Positions 26,622-35,804 are shown, counted from the stretch's first letter. The stretch: DNA of 64,000 bases from Ktedonobacteria bacterium (GCA_027459785.1 DAIDGU010000016.1:62001-126000); one strand, 5' to 3'. Notes: generated from the sequence alone by a model not told the origin. Numbers and translations are program-made.

Positions 26622-28408
26622 GCGTCGCCCTCGCTTTCCTGAGAGCCGGCGGTTGCAACCGCGTCGGTAGGACCATGCGGCCACAAGACCCCTCTACACG
26701 GGTCTTCAGCCGAAGTTGGCGTGATCGCCGATGCCGAAAAAGAACCCACGTAGGTGGGTTTCGTGGCGGCACGCCCCGCCGGCGCGGTTTCAACCGCCCG
26801 CGTTCCCCGCCCGGCAGCGGAATCAGCCATTGATTGCGGGAGCGACCCGTGGGGCCGCCCGGCGGCGTCATCAGCCAGTGGTTGCGGAAGCGACCCGTGG
26901 GGCCGCCCGGCGGGTAAACCCGCTGGGCTTCGATCACGAAGGCTCCCTTCGGAGCCTGGGACGGGCGTGATCGCGCGGGGCGGCATGTTCGTGGGGCGGA
27001 CATTCCTGTCCGCCGTCATGTTCGTGGGGCGGACAGGAATGTCCGCCGTCATCCCCGTGGGGCGGACATTCCTGTCCGCCGCCGCCTTCGGCGATCCGGT
27101 CGTTCCCGCGCGATCCGCCGCGTCCCAGCCTGCGCAGGCTGGCTTCCAGATCGAAGGCGCGGATTTACCCGCCGGCTGACCCCCGCCACGCGCTCTGTTT
27201 CCCCCCGCCGGCGGACTGCGCTCCTCACCATCATCGGTTGATCTCCCCCTCTCCATCGCCAATGGGGAGGGGGTTGGGGGGTGGGGCCGTCGCCCCCTCT
27301 CCATCGCCGATGGGGAGGGGGTTGGGGGGTGGGGCCGTGCCAACAATTCCTCTGCCGCGTCCACCACCATCTCCGGCGTCACCAGGCGCAGGCACTCGTG
27401 GCCGTGGGGGCAGACGCGGCTATAGCAGATGCGACAGGCGACGTCGTGGTTGAGCAGTCGGTGTGGCACCTGCCACGGTCCCCATTGCTCCGGCGGATTG
27501 GTGAGGGCGAAGAGCGCGACAACGGGCGTTTGCAGGGCGGCGGCGATGTGCATCGGGCCGGTGTTGTTGGTGATAGTCAGGTCGGCGATGTCGATCAGCG
27601 CGCAGAATGCGGGGAAGGCCAGGTCGCCGGCAAACGTCTGGGTTTGCGCGCGGGCGGCAGGAGAGAGCGTGGTGGCAATCTGCTCGACCAACTCGCGTTC
27701 GCTGGCCGCACCGGTCAGCGCCACCGTCGCGCCCAGCACCGCCGTCAGCAGCTCCACGACCTCGGCATACTGCTCCCACGGATAGGTGCGCGCCGGCATC
27801 GTGCAGCCGGGATGGACGACGACGAGGGGGCGCTTATCCATATCCCGTTCCAGCATCACCGCCTGTAGCGCGGCGCGGGCGTCATCTGGCACGCGCAAGA
27901 CGAGATGCGTATCCGCCGGGGGCATGCCCAGCGCGGCGACGAGATCGAGTCCCCGTTCGACCTCATGGACCAACGCTTCGGGGCGCTTGAGGCGCGTCGT
28001 CAGCAGCGATCCCGCGCCGTCCAGGCTCGCGGCGGCGCGCAGCGGGATATCCGCCAGGTAGCAGTGATACGCGGCGGGCAGCGCGCTCTGGCGGTACGAG
28101 GTGAAGATGATCGCGCCATCGAATTGCTGTCCGCGCAGGCGTTCGATCATGCGTTGCTCGCGGGCGCTGTCGTGCGGCAGCGTGCGCCAGGGATCGATCC
28201 ATGGCGCGTCCCAGGCGATCACCGCACTGATGTCGGGGTTCAAGCGCCCCACTTGCGCGCCGACAGGACTGGCATAGAGCGTGATGGCGGCATCGGGTAG
28301 GGCGGCTTTGACGGCGTGAATGGCCGGCGTCGTCACCAGCACATCGCCCAGGTTGTCGAGCCGCACCACCAGGATGCGCCGCGCCGTCTGCCAGGCAGGA
28401 TCGATCAT
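26618..28408 (-). CDS. Family 9 glycosyltransferase C with a ~230-residue repeat tail
   Basis: The first ~360 of 596 residues are a normal GT9 enzyme: ILVVRLDNLGDVLVTTPAIH, VVHPGCTMPARTYPWEQYAE, NNTGPMHIAAALQTPVVALF and the Cys set CRICYSRVCPHGHECL. Family length is about 340-370. The rest is encoded by PAL-2 units (27245-27336), a PAL-3 right arm, three PAL-1 copies, a PAL-3 left arm and further palindromes. It stays open for about 700 bases and ends in an ATGA overlap with the next gene. ATGA also joins it to hldE. Whether the tail is really translated or the gene has lost its stop is unknown. Confidence 0.85.
   Translation of the reverse strand: MIDPAWQTARRILVVRLDNLGDVLVTTPAIHAVKAALPDAAITLYASPVGAQVGRLNPDISAVIAWDAPWIDPWRTLPHDSAREQRMIERLRGQQFDGAIIFTSYRQSALPAAYHCYLADIPLRAAASLDGAGSLLTTRLKRPEALVHEVERGLDLVAALGMPPADTHLVLRVPDDARAALQAVMLERDMDKRPLVVVHPGCTMPARTYPWEQYAEVVELLTAVLGATVALTGAASERELVEQIATTLSPAARAQTQTFAGDLAFPAFCALIDIADLTITNNTGPMHIAAALQTPVVALFALTNPPEQWGPWQVPHRLLNHDVACRICYSRVCPHGHECLRLVTPEMVVDAAEELLARPHPPTPSPSAMERGRRPHPPTPSPLAMERGRSTDDGEERSPPAGGNRARGGGQPAGKSAPSIWKPACAGWDAADRAGTTGSPKAAADRNVRPTGMTADIPVRPTNMTADRNVRPTNMPPRAITPVPGSEGSLRDRSPAGLPAGRPHGSLPQPLADDAAGRPHGSLPQSMADSAAGRGTRAVETAPAGRAATKPTYVGSFSASAITPTSAEDPCRGVLWPHGPTDAVATAGSQESEGDA
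26904..27178. repeat. PAL-3 convergent-arm element, copy 2, with PAL-1 core
   Basis: The left arm (26904-26979) has GCGGGTAAACCCGC, TTCGATCACGAA and AGGCTCCCTTCGGAGCCT; the right arm (27106-27178) is the inverted series. The core is three PAL-1 hairpins. The whole locus lies in the coding tail of the minus-strand GT9 gene. Confidence 0.8.
26995..27080. repeat. Three PAL-1 hairpins at exact 33-bp spacing
   Basis: Perfect 20-base palindromic units at 26995, 27028 and 27061. The outer two have loop TTCC, the middle one GGAA, so the middle unit is inverted. Spacers are GTCATGTTCGTGG-like. Confidence 0.9.
27245..27336. repeat. PAL-2 tandem, two 48-bp units
   Basis: Units start at 27245 and 27293, each CCCCCTCTCCATCGCC plus the inverted ATGGGGAGGGGG. 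They encode residues just after the end of the GT9 catalytic core (TPSPSAMERGRR-type peptides). Confidence 0.85.
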
Positions 28409-29985
28409 TCTTGCGCCCCGATCTCCTCGGCGGTGAGCGCATCGGCGATGACAGCGTCATCCACGGGCGCAGCAAGGAGATCCTGGGCGATCTGCTGCAT
28501 GCGGGCGCGCAGCGCCTCTGGCGAAGCCGGTTCTGCCAGCGGCAGAATCACCACCCGCCCGCCATATTCGCGCACGGCCTCGGCTTCGGGCAGCGCCTCG
28601 TCGGCGTAATCGCCGCCCTTCACGTGCAGGTGCGGGCGCAGGGCGCGGATCAACGTCGTCGGCGTCTCCTCATCGAAACGGATGACGTGATCGACAGGAT
28701 CGAGCGCGGCGACCAGCGCCAGGCGGTCGGCCTCGCTGCTGATCGGGCGCAGATGCGTCCCGTTGCGGTCATTCAGCGCGCGGATGCTGCGGTCGCTGTT
28801 GACGCCGACCACCAGCACGTCGCCCAGCGCCTTCGCCTGGCGCAAGAAGCGCACATGGCCGGCATGCAGGATGTCGAAGATGCCGTTGGTGAAGACGATG
28901 CGCTGGCCCGCGCGCCGTTCCCGCTTCAGCGTCCCCAGTAGCCGCGCCAGTTCGTCGGCGGGCAGGCCGGCGGGGGTGGCGGCATCGCGCAAGCCGGCGC
29001 GCTGAAGCAACTCGCGCTGCGTCACCACGGCGGTCCAGCGTTTGCCCACCGCGATGCTGGCGGCATCCAGCGCGATCTGCGCCGCCTGGGGCAGCGCCGC
29101 GCCGGCAGCCAGCGCCAGCGCCATGCCGGAAGTGAAGGAATCACCCGCGCCCACATCGCTCGCCTGCACCACGGGGTGCGCCGGCAGATGTTGCGCCGGG
29201 CCGTCGCGCGGGACGAGCAACACGCCGCGTTCCGCCAGCGTGATCGCCGTGCAGCCGATAGTGCTACGCGCCAGGATGTGCCGCCCGATGGCCTCAATGT
29301 CTTCCAGTTCCAGGTGGTCCTGGCCCAAGCGGGGATTGACGGTGGGATCTTGCGCCACCAGCAATTGCGCCTCTTTCAGGTTCGGCGTGACAACCGCCGC
29401 GCCCAGGTCTCGAAACCGCAGCAGATCCTTGGAATCGATCAGGATCGGGTGCAGCGCGCCCACGCCCAGGTCGCGCAAGTGGGCGATCAGGCCGTCGGCG
29501 GCGACGCCGTAGCCGTAATCCGAGATGACAACGACATCACATTCCGCCAGCGCATCGGGCAGCGCGGCGCGCACCTGGGCATGCGCGGCGTCACTGTAAC
29601 CAGGGCGCTCGTCGTCGAAGCGCACGACGTAATGGCCGTCGGCCAGGATGCGCATCTTATGCGGCGTGCAACCGGTCGGATCGGTGATGAGCCAGCGGTC
29701 GGTGATGCCCAGGCGCTGTAACGCCGCGCGGACGGCGTGGCCGGGCGCGTCGTCGCCCAGGATGGTGAGGAAGTGCACCTCCGCACCCAGCGCGCGTAGA
29801 TTGGCGGCGGTGTTGGCCGCGCCGCCGGGCGCGCGATGTTCGGCGAGCTTGCGCACCACCGGCACCGGCCCCTCGGAACACAGCCGCGCCGCCGTCCCCT
29901 CGAAATACGTGTCCAGCATGGCGTCGCCGATGACCAGCGCCCGCAAGCGGCGGAAGCGACGGATGCGCTCGACAGCCGAGATCAT
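28405..29985 (-). CDS. hldE: Bifunctional ADP-heptose synthesis enzyme HldE
   Basis: A 526-residue fusion. The N-terminal ribokinase-type domain (PGGAANTAANLRALGA; catalytic VGAGDSFTSG near 285) phosphorylates heptose-7-phosphate at C1. The C-terminal cytidylyltransferase-fold domain (VFTNGIFDILHAGHVRFLRQ; VGVNSDRSIRALN; HVKGGDYADE) makes ADP-heptose. Start at 29985 follows GGAGGTG and overlaps gmhA by 4 bases; the stop overlaps the next gene by ATGA. The phosphatase gmhB and epimerase hldD needed for the full route are not in the window. Confidence 0.95.
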   Translation of the reverse strand: MISAVERIRRFRRLRALVIGDAMLDTYFEGTAARLCSEGPVPVVRKLAEHRAPGGAANTAANLRALGAEVHFLTILGDDAPGHAVRAALQRLGITDRWLITDPTGCTPHKMRILADGHYVVRFDDERPGYSDAAHAQVRAALPDALAECDVVVISDYGYGVAADGLIAHLRDLGVGALHPILIDSKDLLRFRDLGAAVVTPNLKEAQLLVAQDPTVNPRLGQDHLELEDIEAIGRHILARSTIGCTAITLAERGVLLVPRDGPAQHLPAHPVVQASDVGAGDSFTSGMALALAAGAALPQAAQIALDAASIAVGKRWTAVVTQRELLQRAGLRDAATPAGLPADELARLLGTLKRERRAGQRIVFTNGIFDILHAGHVRFLRQAKALGDVLVVGVNSDRSIRALNDRNGTHLRPISSEADRLALVAALDPVDHVIRFDEETPTTLIRALRPHLHVKGGDYADEALPEAEAVREYGGRVVILPLAEPASPEALRARMQQIAQDLLAAPVDDAVIADALTAEEIGAQE

Positions 29986-30650
29986 GCTTCCACCTCCGGC
30001 ACCATGCCTGCCTGCATCTCGCGCTCGACGATATCGCACAGCAGATGCGTCACGACCATATGGATCTCCTGGATCGTCGCGGTGTCGGCCAATGGCACGC
30101 GCACGGCGACATCCGCCGCCCGCGCCAGCGGACTCGCCTGCGCGCCGGTGACGGCGATGACGGCGATGCCCAGCGCCCGCGCCACGGTGGCCGCGCGCAG
30201 CAGATTCGCCGATGTGCCGCTGGTGCTGAAAGCGACGAAGACATCGCCCGCCCGCCCCAACCCTTGCAATTGCCGCGCGAAGACTTCCGGATAGCCGTAG
30301 TCGTTGGCGATGGCCGTCAGCGCGGAAGTGTCGGTGGTGAGGGCCAGCGCGGCAAAGGCCACGCGCTCGCGCTTAAAGCGCCCCACCAACTCGGCGGCGA
30401 AATGCTGCGCTTCCGCCGCGCTGCCGCCGTTGCCGGCCACCAACACCTTGCCTCCGGCGCGCAGCGCCACCACCAGCCGCGCCGCCGCGTCGGCTAGGGC
30501 CGTCGCCTGGTCGCGCGCCAGCCGCGCCAGCGCGTGATCCAGGTCGTGCCGGCGTTCCGCCAGCGCGGCGACGATGGCATGGTGAAACGGCATGCCCGCC
30601 GGCAGCGCCTGCACGCTGGATGCCAGGGTCGCGTAGTCGTCGTACTGCAA
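29982..30650 (-). CDS. gmhA: Sedoheptulose-7-phosphate isomerase
   Basis: A 222-residue SIS-domain protein. Signature VAGNGGSAAEAQHFAAELVG, then FSTSGTSANLLRA for the sugar phosphate and the C-terminal IQEIHMVVTHLLCDIVE helix with the conserved Glu and His. It converts sedoheptulose-7-phosphate to D-glycero-D-manno-heptose-7-phosphate, the first step toward ADP-heptose. It is the first gene of the run that continues through hldE and the family-9 enzymes; the 314-base gap upstream should hold the promoter. Confidence 0.94.
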   Translation of the reverse strand: MQYDDYATLASSVQALPAGMPFHHAIVAALAERRHDLDHALARLARDQATALADAAARLVVALRAGGKVLVAGNGGSAAEAQHFAAELVGRFKRERVAFAALALTTDTSALTAIANDYGYPEVFARQLQGLGRAGDVFVAFSTSGTSANLLRAATVARALGIAVIAVTGAQASPLARAADVAVRVPLADTATIQEIHMVVTHLLCDIVEREMQAGMVPEVEA

Positions 30651-30964
30651 ATGCTTCCTCCTCGCAGGGATTCAGAACCGGAGCCGAACACGCACAGCTA
30701 TTCCCACGCCGCGCTGCCGTTGCGCCAGCAACCACCATATCAATGAGATGGAGATGCAGGTGTCATGAGTCCACCAATCATGCCGCCGCCATAAAGCATC
30801 CCTGGCTATGTGGCATCAACCGAGGCCACCAGTACATATTTTAAAGAAGGGCTTGTTCACTCGCACGCTGAGTCACTCTCTGCAAGTTATATTCCAGGTC
30901 GCTATTATTTCCCGCTGTTACAAATTGCTGTTGCTAGAAGGCTGAGAGGGATAGCTGTGGCACC
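30651..30964. other. 314-bp gap upstream of gmhA
   Basis: No gene, hairpin repeat or clear terminator. It must contain the promoter of the gmhA run, but I cannot fix a convincing -35/-10 pair. TTAAAGAAGGGCTTGTTCAC at 30841 resembles TTAAAGAAAGACCTGTTCAC upstream of the plus-strand GT9 gene at 36461. Confidence 0.5.
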
Positions 30965-31837
30965 TCACACCACCACGCCGATCCCACCGCGTCGTTCTGC
31001 TTCCCGCAGCGCCACCACCAACATCGCACTTCCCACGATCAGGGTGATCATTGTGGCAACAAACAGCCCCAGCAGCGAGCCGCTAAGGGCGGGCGCGGAC
31101 CACCCCACCCCCGTCAGGAGCAGGGACCGCATGGCGGCCAGGCCGTAGGTCTGGGGGATCAGGCGGCCAACAGCGCCCAGCCAGCCAGGCAGCAAGGTGA
31201 GGGGGACGAACAGGCCGCTGACCAGTTGCACCAGAAAGCGATATGCCCACGTGATCGGATCTTGGCCCGCTTTCACTTCCAGTAAGAAGAAGAGGCTGGC
31301 ACCCGCGAGACCCACGCCCGCATTCGCAGCGATGAGCAGCACATATGTGACGACCACCAGGATCAGGTTGATGCCCGCATGCATCTGGATGCCCCCGAAG
31401 GCCAGCACGGCACAAAGGGCGAGTCCTTGCATCAGCGTGGCGAACAGCACGTTCCAGCCCAGCCGCCCGATGATATTCGCCCAGATGCCATAGCGCGCCA
31501 GGCGGTAGGTTTCCAGGCGCTTATCCCAGAAAGCGTCGGAGATGGTTTGAAACGGCCCATCCAACGCTGCCAGGCTCACCTGATTGAGCAATACGCCCAC
31601 CACCACATACGCGACATAGTTCCCGCCATAGGTCAGAACGTCCTGGTTCGCGCCCACGCTTAAAAAGCGCGCCACAAAAAACCAGACGCCCACGACGGTC
31701 CATTGTTGCGCGGCGGCCAGGAACAGGGCGATTGGCTGGTAGCGCAACTGGCGATATGCCAGCCACCCCGCCGCGACGCAGGCGCGGAGGAAGGCGCGGA
31801 CTTCCCGCGCGGCAAGATCGGGATGATTGATGCTCAT
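30965..31837 (-). CDS. ABC-2 type permease (second exporter)
   Basis: A 290-residue membrane protein with six hydrophobic segments in the ABC-2 layout and the typical C-terminal block (VQLVSGLFVPLTLLPGWLGA ... LIPQTYGLAAMRSLLLTG). It resembles the permease of antibiotic or lipid exporters and would pair with the ATPase gene that overlaps it by ATGA. Substrate unknown. It is the last gene of a six-gene minus-strand set beginning with a ChrB-like protein. Confidence 0.87.
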   Translation of the reverse strand: MSINHPDLAAREVRAFLRACVAAGWLAYRQLRYQPIALFLAAAQQWTVVGVWFFVARFLSVGANQDVLTYGGNYVAYVVVGVLLNQVSLAALDGPFQTISDAFWDKRLETYRLARYGIWANIIGRLGWNVLFATLMQGLALCAVLAFGGIQMHAGINLILVVVTYVLLIAANAGVGLAGASLFFLLEVKAGQDPITWAYRFLVQLVSGLFVPLTLLPGWLGAVGRLIPQTYGLAAMRSLLLTGVGWSAPALSGSLLGLFVATMITLIVGSAMLVVALREAERRGGIGVVV

Positions 31838-32808
31838 CGTGCAGCCCCCTTGCCCGTGAGCGAGACAAAGACATCGCGCAAGGTTACGGCTTCCGCGTGC
31901 ATGCTCACCAGCGCGAGCTGGCGGGCGCGCACCCAGGCCAGCAGCGCGGGCGTCGTCGCCCGCAGATCCACCGAATCCACGGTAATGTTGGCTCGCTCGC
32001 CCGTCCAGGTGATAGGATGCACCGCGCTGACGCCTGGCAGGTGGCGCAGTTCCGCGCCGTCCGCCACGAGGGGCAAGCCGGCGACGGTGAGGGTTACTGG
32101 TCGGGTGAGGTGCAGGGCGTGGGTGAGTTCCTGCGTCGGCTGGCAGGCGATCAACCGGCCCTGGTGCAGCAGCGCGATGGTGCCACAGAGTTCTTCCGCT
32201 TCCTCCATGACATGCGTCGTCAGCACGATTGTAACCCCTTCCTCCCGATTCATCTGGGCGATGAGGGTGCGCACCGACTGCACGCCGGCGAAATCAAGCT
32301 TGTTGGTCGGCTCGTCGAGGAACACCAGCGGATGACGCGCCAGCAACGCGCGGGCTAACGCCAGCCGTTGACGCTGACCGGCGCTGATATGCATCGGCCA
32401 CGCATCAACCTTATCCAGCAGATCAAGTTGTACCAGCAATTCGTCGATGCGCGTCCGCGCCGCCTGCCCATAAAGGCCATAGATGGGCGCCCAGAAGGCC
32501 AGGTTTTGCCGCACCGTCAGATTATTATCCGTCCCCACGTCCGCTGTCGTCGAGACCAGGCTGACATGCGCACGAATCGAGTGGTGCTGGCGCAACAGGT
32601 CAAAGCCGAGTACCGTTCCGCCGCCCTCGTCGGGGCGCAGCAATCCGGTCAGGATCTTGATCAGGGTCGTTTTGCCCGCGCCATTCGGACCCAGCAGCCC
32701 CAGCACCTCGCCCGCGGCCACTTGAAGATGCACATCCTGAAGCACAGGGACGTGCTGCCGCCCACTGCGGTAGACTTTGCCGATACCTTCGATTGCGATT
32801 ATTGCCAT
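31834..32808 (-). CDS. ABC transporter ATP-binding protein (second exporter)
   Basis: A 324-residue ATPase: Walker A GPNGAGKTT, Q-loop region near VSLVSTTADVG, signature ISAGQRQRLALARALL (Ser-Ala-Gly-Gln), Walker B LVFLDEPTNKLDF, H-loop VLTTHVMEEAEELC. The ~100 C-terminal residues form the accessory domain seen in drug exporter ATPases of the DrrA/NatA group. It powers the neighbouring permease. It overlaps the upstream permease by 10 bases. Confidence 0.92.
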   Translation of the reverse strand: MAIIAIEGIGKVYRSGRQHVPVLQDVHLQVAAGEVLGLLGPNGAGKTTLIKILTGLLRPDEGGGTVLGFDLLRQHHSIRAHVSLVSTTADVGTDNNLTVRQNLAFWAPIYGLYGQAARTRIDELLVQLDLLDKVDAWPMHISAGQRQRLALARALLARHPLVFLDEPTNKLDFAGVQSVRTLIAQMNREEGVTIVLTTHVMEEAEELCGTIALLHQGRLIACQPTQELTHALHLTRPVTLTVAGLPLVADGAELRHLPGVSAVHPITWTGERANITVDSVDLRATTPALLAWVRARQLALVSMHAEAVTLRDVFVSLTGKGAAR

Positions 32809-33701
32809 CGTGTGAGCGTCCCTTCCCCGCGCGCCCGTTCGATTCCGCGTCCGTAAAGATACACGCCTAATGGGACGAGGACGACGGATAGCACGCCGAG
32901 CATCAGCCCGTCAACGGCTAACGGGGGGAGCGCCGGCAGGGCATGCTGAATCGGTAGCACCGGCACGTTGGGCTGCGCGCCCGGATCCAGCAGACGCCGT
33001 AAGGCATCGAAAGCATAAGTGTGAGGGATGAGGCAGGCGATCCACTGCAAGGGCCGGGGCAAGACGGTGATGGGATAATACGTCCCCGCCAGCAATGTCG
33101 CCAGAATCTGCTGGATCAGGAATTGGACGGGTTCCGTCCCTTTCTTGATGTTGAGCAAGTAAAACGAGCTGGCGCTGATCAAACCGATGCCGAAGCCTGC
33201 CGCCAGAAACACCACGGTGAAAAGGAGCGCCAGCCACCAGGCATGATAGGTGAAAGTCGCGCCAAAAAGCAAGATGCCGAAGCCTCCCGCGAAGAACAAG
33301 CGCGGATAGTCATCGAGGAGCGATTTGGTCATGAGGCCGAGCAACGGTGTGTAAATGGACATCGGGCTGAGCAGGTAAAGATCCATCGTGCCGTTGAAAT
33401 AGGCACGGGCGATCCGAATATAGGGGTCCGATAGGTTGGTGTTGATGAACACATTGACGGTGACGCCCACCACGATAAAGGACATATAATTCGTGCCATA
33501 GGCCGGACCGAGCGCCTGCGCCGCGCTGCCCGCCAAGGTGTGACCCAGCAGGAAGAAGAGCCAGGTCGTGACCAGCAAATTCGTGATCCACAACACCTGA
33601 TTAGCGCGGTACGATTGCCATACGCGATATTCACGGATGCCGAAGGCCCACAGTGCGCCGAATTCGCGCCACCACGGACGCGGGCCGCTTTCAGCGTTCA
33701 T
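32799..33701 (-). CDS. ABC-2 type permease (first exporter)
   Basis: A 300-residue membrane protein with six predicted helices, a family-like middle region (TNYMSFIVVGVTVNVFINTN) and the C-terminal block LPRPLQWIACLIPHTYAFDA. The start at 33701 follows GGAGGTG; the frame is open upstream over the ATPase gene but that part is not used. It overlaps the ATPase of the same exporter by 4 bases. The two permeases of this set are related in layout but clearly different in sequence. Confidence 0.87.
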   Translation of the reverse strand: MNAESGPRPWWREFGALWAFGIREYRVWQSYRANQVLWITNLLVTTWLFFLLGHTLAGSAAQALGPAYGTNYMSFIVVGVTVNVFINTNLSDPYIRIARAYFNGTMDLYLLSPMSIYTPLLGLMTKSLLDDYPRLFFAGGFGILLFGATFTYHAWWLALLFTVVFLAAGFGIGLISASSFYLLNIKKGTEPVQFLIQQILATLLAGTYYPITVLPRPLQWIACLIPHTYAFDALRRLLDPGAQPNVPVLPIQHALPALPPLAVDGLMLGVLSVVLVPLGVYLYGRGIERARGEGTLTRWQ

Positions 33702-34798
33702 CGCCGCACCTCCGCTTTGGGGGATGATGCAGTGGGGGGCTGTTCCAGCCAGGCCAGGACGTCGGCGAGCTGGGGGGGCGATTCGGCGAGCAAGACGACC
33801 TGCCCCGCGAGTGGCTGCGCCGGCTGGGCGATCCAATCGAGGACCGCCGCGACCGTGTGGGCATCAGCGCGCGCCAGGATGTGCCAGACACGAATACCCA
33901 ACGCACCAGGGCGCTCTTCCCATCGGCTGCTCAGCAGCAGATCGGGCGGCGGCCCGGCGGGGAGATCCATGCCAGCGGTCTGCACCTCAATCACCGTAAC
34001 GCCGTGCAGCAACGCGAGCAACTCCGCTGGCGTTCCTTGCAGGGCGATGCGACCGTCCCGCAGGACGGCCAAGTGATCGGCCAGTTGAGCCATTTCAGCG
34101 GATTGGTGATCGGTGACAATGATGGTTTGGCCGCGCTCCCGTAGCCGGACTTTGATGAGGGCGAGGATCGTCTGCGTCGTGACGGGATCAAGCCCCACCG
34201 TCGGCTCATCGAGCAGCACCAGCGGGGTGCGAAACAGGAGCGCGCGGGCCAGGATGACCCGTTGCCGCATACCATTCGAGAGTTGCGCGGGATATTTGTG
34301 GCGTTCGCCCCACAGGTCAACATCACGTAACGCTTCTTCGGTGCGGCAGCGCGCCAGCCGCGCCGGCATGCCACACAGCGCCGCGAAGAAACGCACATTC
34401 TCCTCAGCCGTCAGGGGCCATTCGAGGCCCATCCAGCCGGTCGTCGAAACGTATGACACGCGGCGACGGATCTCGGCTGGATCGGTAAGGGGAATGCCCG
34501 CCACCTGCCCGGTGCCACTGGTCGGGCGGATCAGCCCGGCGAGGATCTTCAGCAGGGTGGTTTTGCCGGTGCCGTTGCGCCCTACCAGGCCAAAGATGGT
34601 GTCTGGCGCGACACTCAGGGAAATATCCGCCAGCGCGTGAACCGGCGGCGCGGTATCGGCGGTCAGCCGTGCCAGGCGGGAAAGGTTGCGCAGCCAGAGC
34701 GCCGGCCCTTTCGCTTCCAGTTTCGTCCCGCGTAACGACTGCTCGACACCAGCAAAGACTTTCGTGACGTGCTGGAGTTCGACGAGATGCTGCATCAT
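33698..34798 (-). CDS. ABC transporter ATP-binding protein (first exporter)
   Basis: A 366-residue ATPase. Walker A VGRNGTGKTT, signature LSNGMRQRVILARALL, Walker B LVLLDEPTVGLDP, H-loop IIVTDHQSAEMAQ. About 35 residues (RGTKLEAKGPALWLRNLSRL region) are inserted before the Walker A, as in some lipid or polysaccharide exporters, and a ~100-residue C-terminal extension follows. It is one base from the APH-like gene, so all six genes are likely one transcript. Confidence 0.9.
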   Translation of the reverse strand: MMQHLVELQHVTKVFAGVEQSLRGTKLEAKGPALWLRNLSRLARLTADTAPPVHALADISLSVAPDTIFGLVGRNGTGKTTLLKILAGLIRPTSGTGQVAGIPLTDPAEIRRRVSYVSTTGWMGLEWPLTAEENVRFFAALCGMPARLARCRTEEALRDVDLWGERHKYPAQLSNGMRQRVILARALLFRTPLVLLDEPTVGLDPVTTQTILALIKVRLRERGQTIIVTDHQSAEMAQLADHLAVLRDGRIALQGTPAELLALLHGVTVIEVQTAGMDLPAGPPPDLLLSSRWEERPGALGIRVWHILARADAHTVAAVLDWIAQPAQPLAGQVVLLAESPPQLADVLAWLEQPPTASSPKAEVRR

Positions 34799-34799
34799 G

Positions 34800-35726
34800 T
34801 CACTCTGCTCGCAACAAGCTCAGAATGTCGGCTTGGGCCGCCGCGCCTCGTTCGGGATAATAGGCAACGGCGATGAGATCAGCCAGGATCATGACAACCA
34901 GCCAGGTCGCCATGAATGCATCCGATACTGCTGCCGCGCTCGTATAGCCTTCCAGGAGCGTCGCGCGATCCTCCGGCAGGCTCCAGCGGCGGAAGTCAAG
35001 CGTCGGGTGGCTGACATAGGCATCGCCAAAGTCGATGATGCCGGTCATCGCGCCTGTCCGTGGATCAATAAACACGTGTTCCGGTCCCGGATTAGAGTGC
35101 AGCGCCACCCGTTCATCGGCGTCGGGCAATCTTTCCAAGGCTGCGGCGGCGACCACTTCAGGCGACTCAGCCAGGTTCCACTGGCGTGATTGCGCATGGA
35201 TAAGCGCGACAACCTCACCAAAGGTCTCGCGTAACCGTGCGCGCACGGCGGCGGCATCCGCATCACCAGGGAAGGCGTGGCTGGCCAGGAGGGGCGCTTG
35301 GGGGGTCTGATGAATGCGGCGCAACATCCGGCCCAGATCGTATAGCATGGCGCGGCGCACTTGCCCCGTTGGTGGCGCAGTGCGGAAAGCTTGGCCAGGC
35401 ATGCGCGTCATGACCGTATATTCGATGGAGGGTTCCACACGACCGTAACCGAGTACGCGCGGCACGCGCACGGCGGGATCGGCGGCCAGGGCGTTGAGGA
35501 AGGCGACTTCTTTGGCCAGGCTGGTGCGTGGGCGAAGTTGCTGCGGACGCTGGACTTTGAGAATGATGTTGGTATCGATGGCATAAGTGCGTGCCTCGCC
35601 CCCTGATTCATCGACGCCGGTGACGGCCTGCGCCTCGGCCACGTGGTGCCGCACCAGATCGAGCACGAGCGCCGGATCAAGCACCGGATCGGGCGCGTCG
35701 GGCTGGAGGTATATATCTTTGGGCAT
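34800..35726 (-). CDS. APH-fold protein with altered catalytic loop
   Basis: A 308-residue protein of the aminoglycoside phosphotransferase / choline kinase fold. The N-lobe lysine is in IILKVQRP; the metal-binding motif is GIIDFGDAYVSHP. The catalytic loop, usually HxDxxxxN, reads HSNPGPEHVFID: His210 is kept but the catalytic Asp is Asn212 (AAT). The GPEH form of the loop end is seen in other members. Start at 35726 has GGAG 6 bases upstream; the ATG at 35732 touches that site. Within an exporter set it could be an inactive relative or a binding protein. Confidence 0.8.
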   Translation of the reverse strand: MPKDIYLQPDAPDPVLDPALVLDLVRHHVAEAQAVTGVDESGGEARTYAIDTNIILKVQRPQQLRPRTSLAKEVAFLNALAADPAVRVPRVLGYGRVEPSIEYTVMTRMPGQAFRTAPPTGQVRRAMLYDLGRMLRRIHQTPQAPLLASHAFPGDADAAAVRARLRETFGEVVALIHAQSRQWNLAESPEVVAAAALERLPDADERVALHSNPGPEHVFIDPRTGAMTGIIDFGDAYVSHPTLDFRRWSLPEDRATLLEGYTSAAAVSDAFMATWLVVMILADLIAVAYYPERGAAAQADILSLLRAE

Positions 35727-35804
35727 AGTCATCTCCTTGCTGTCATCTGGCGCACCGGCGGTACGATGCTCGGATCATCTGCGGGCGATTGCATGTGGGG
35801 GACG

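Noticed and set aside
26995..27080. CRISPR-like array (33-bp step, 20-bp repeat)
   Set aside because: The repeat is a perfect palindrome that changes orientation, the spacers are near-identical instead of unique, and no cas gene is present.
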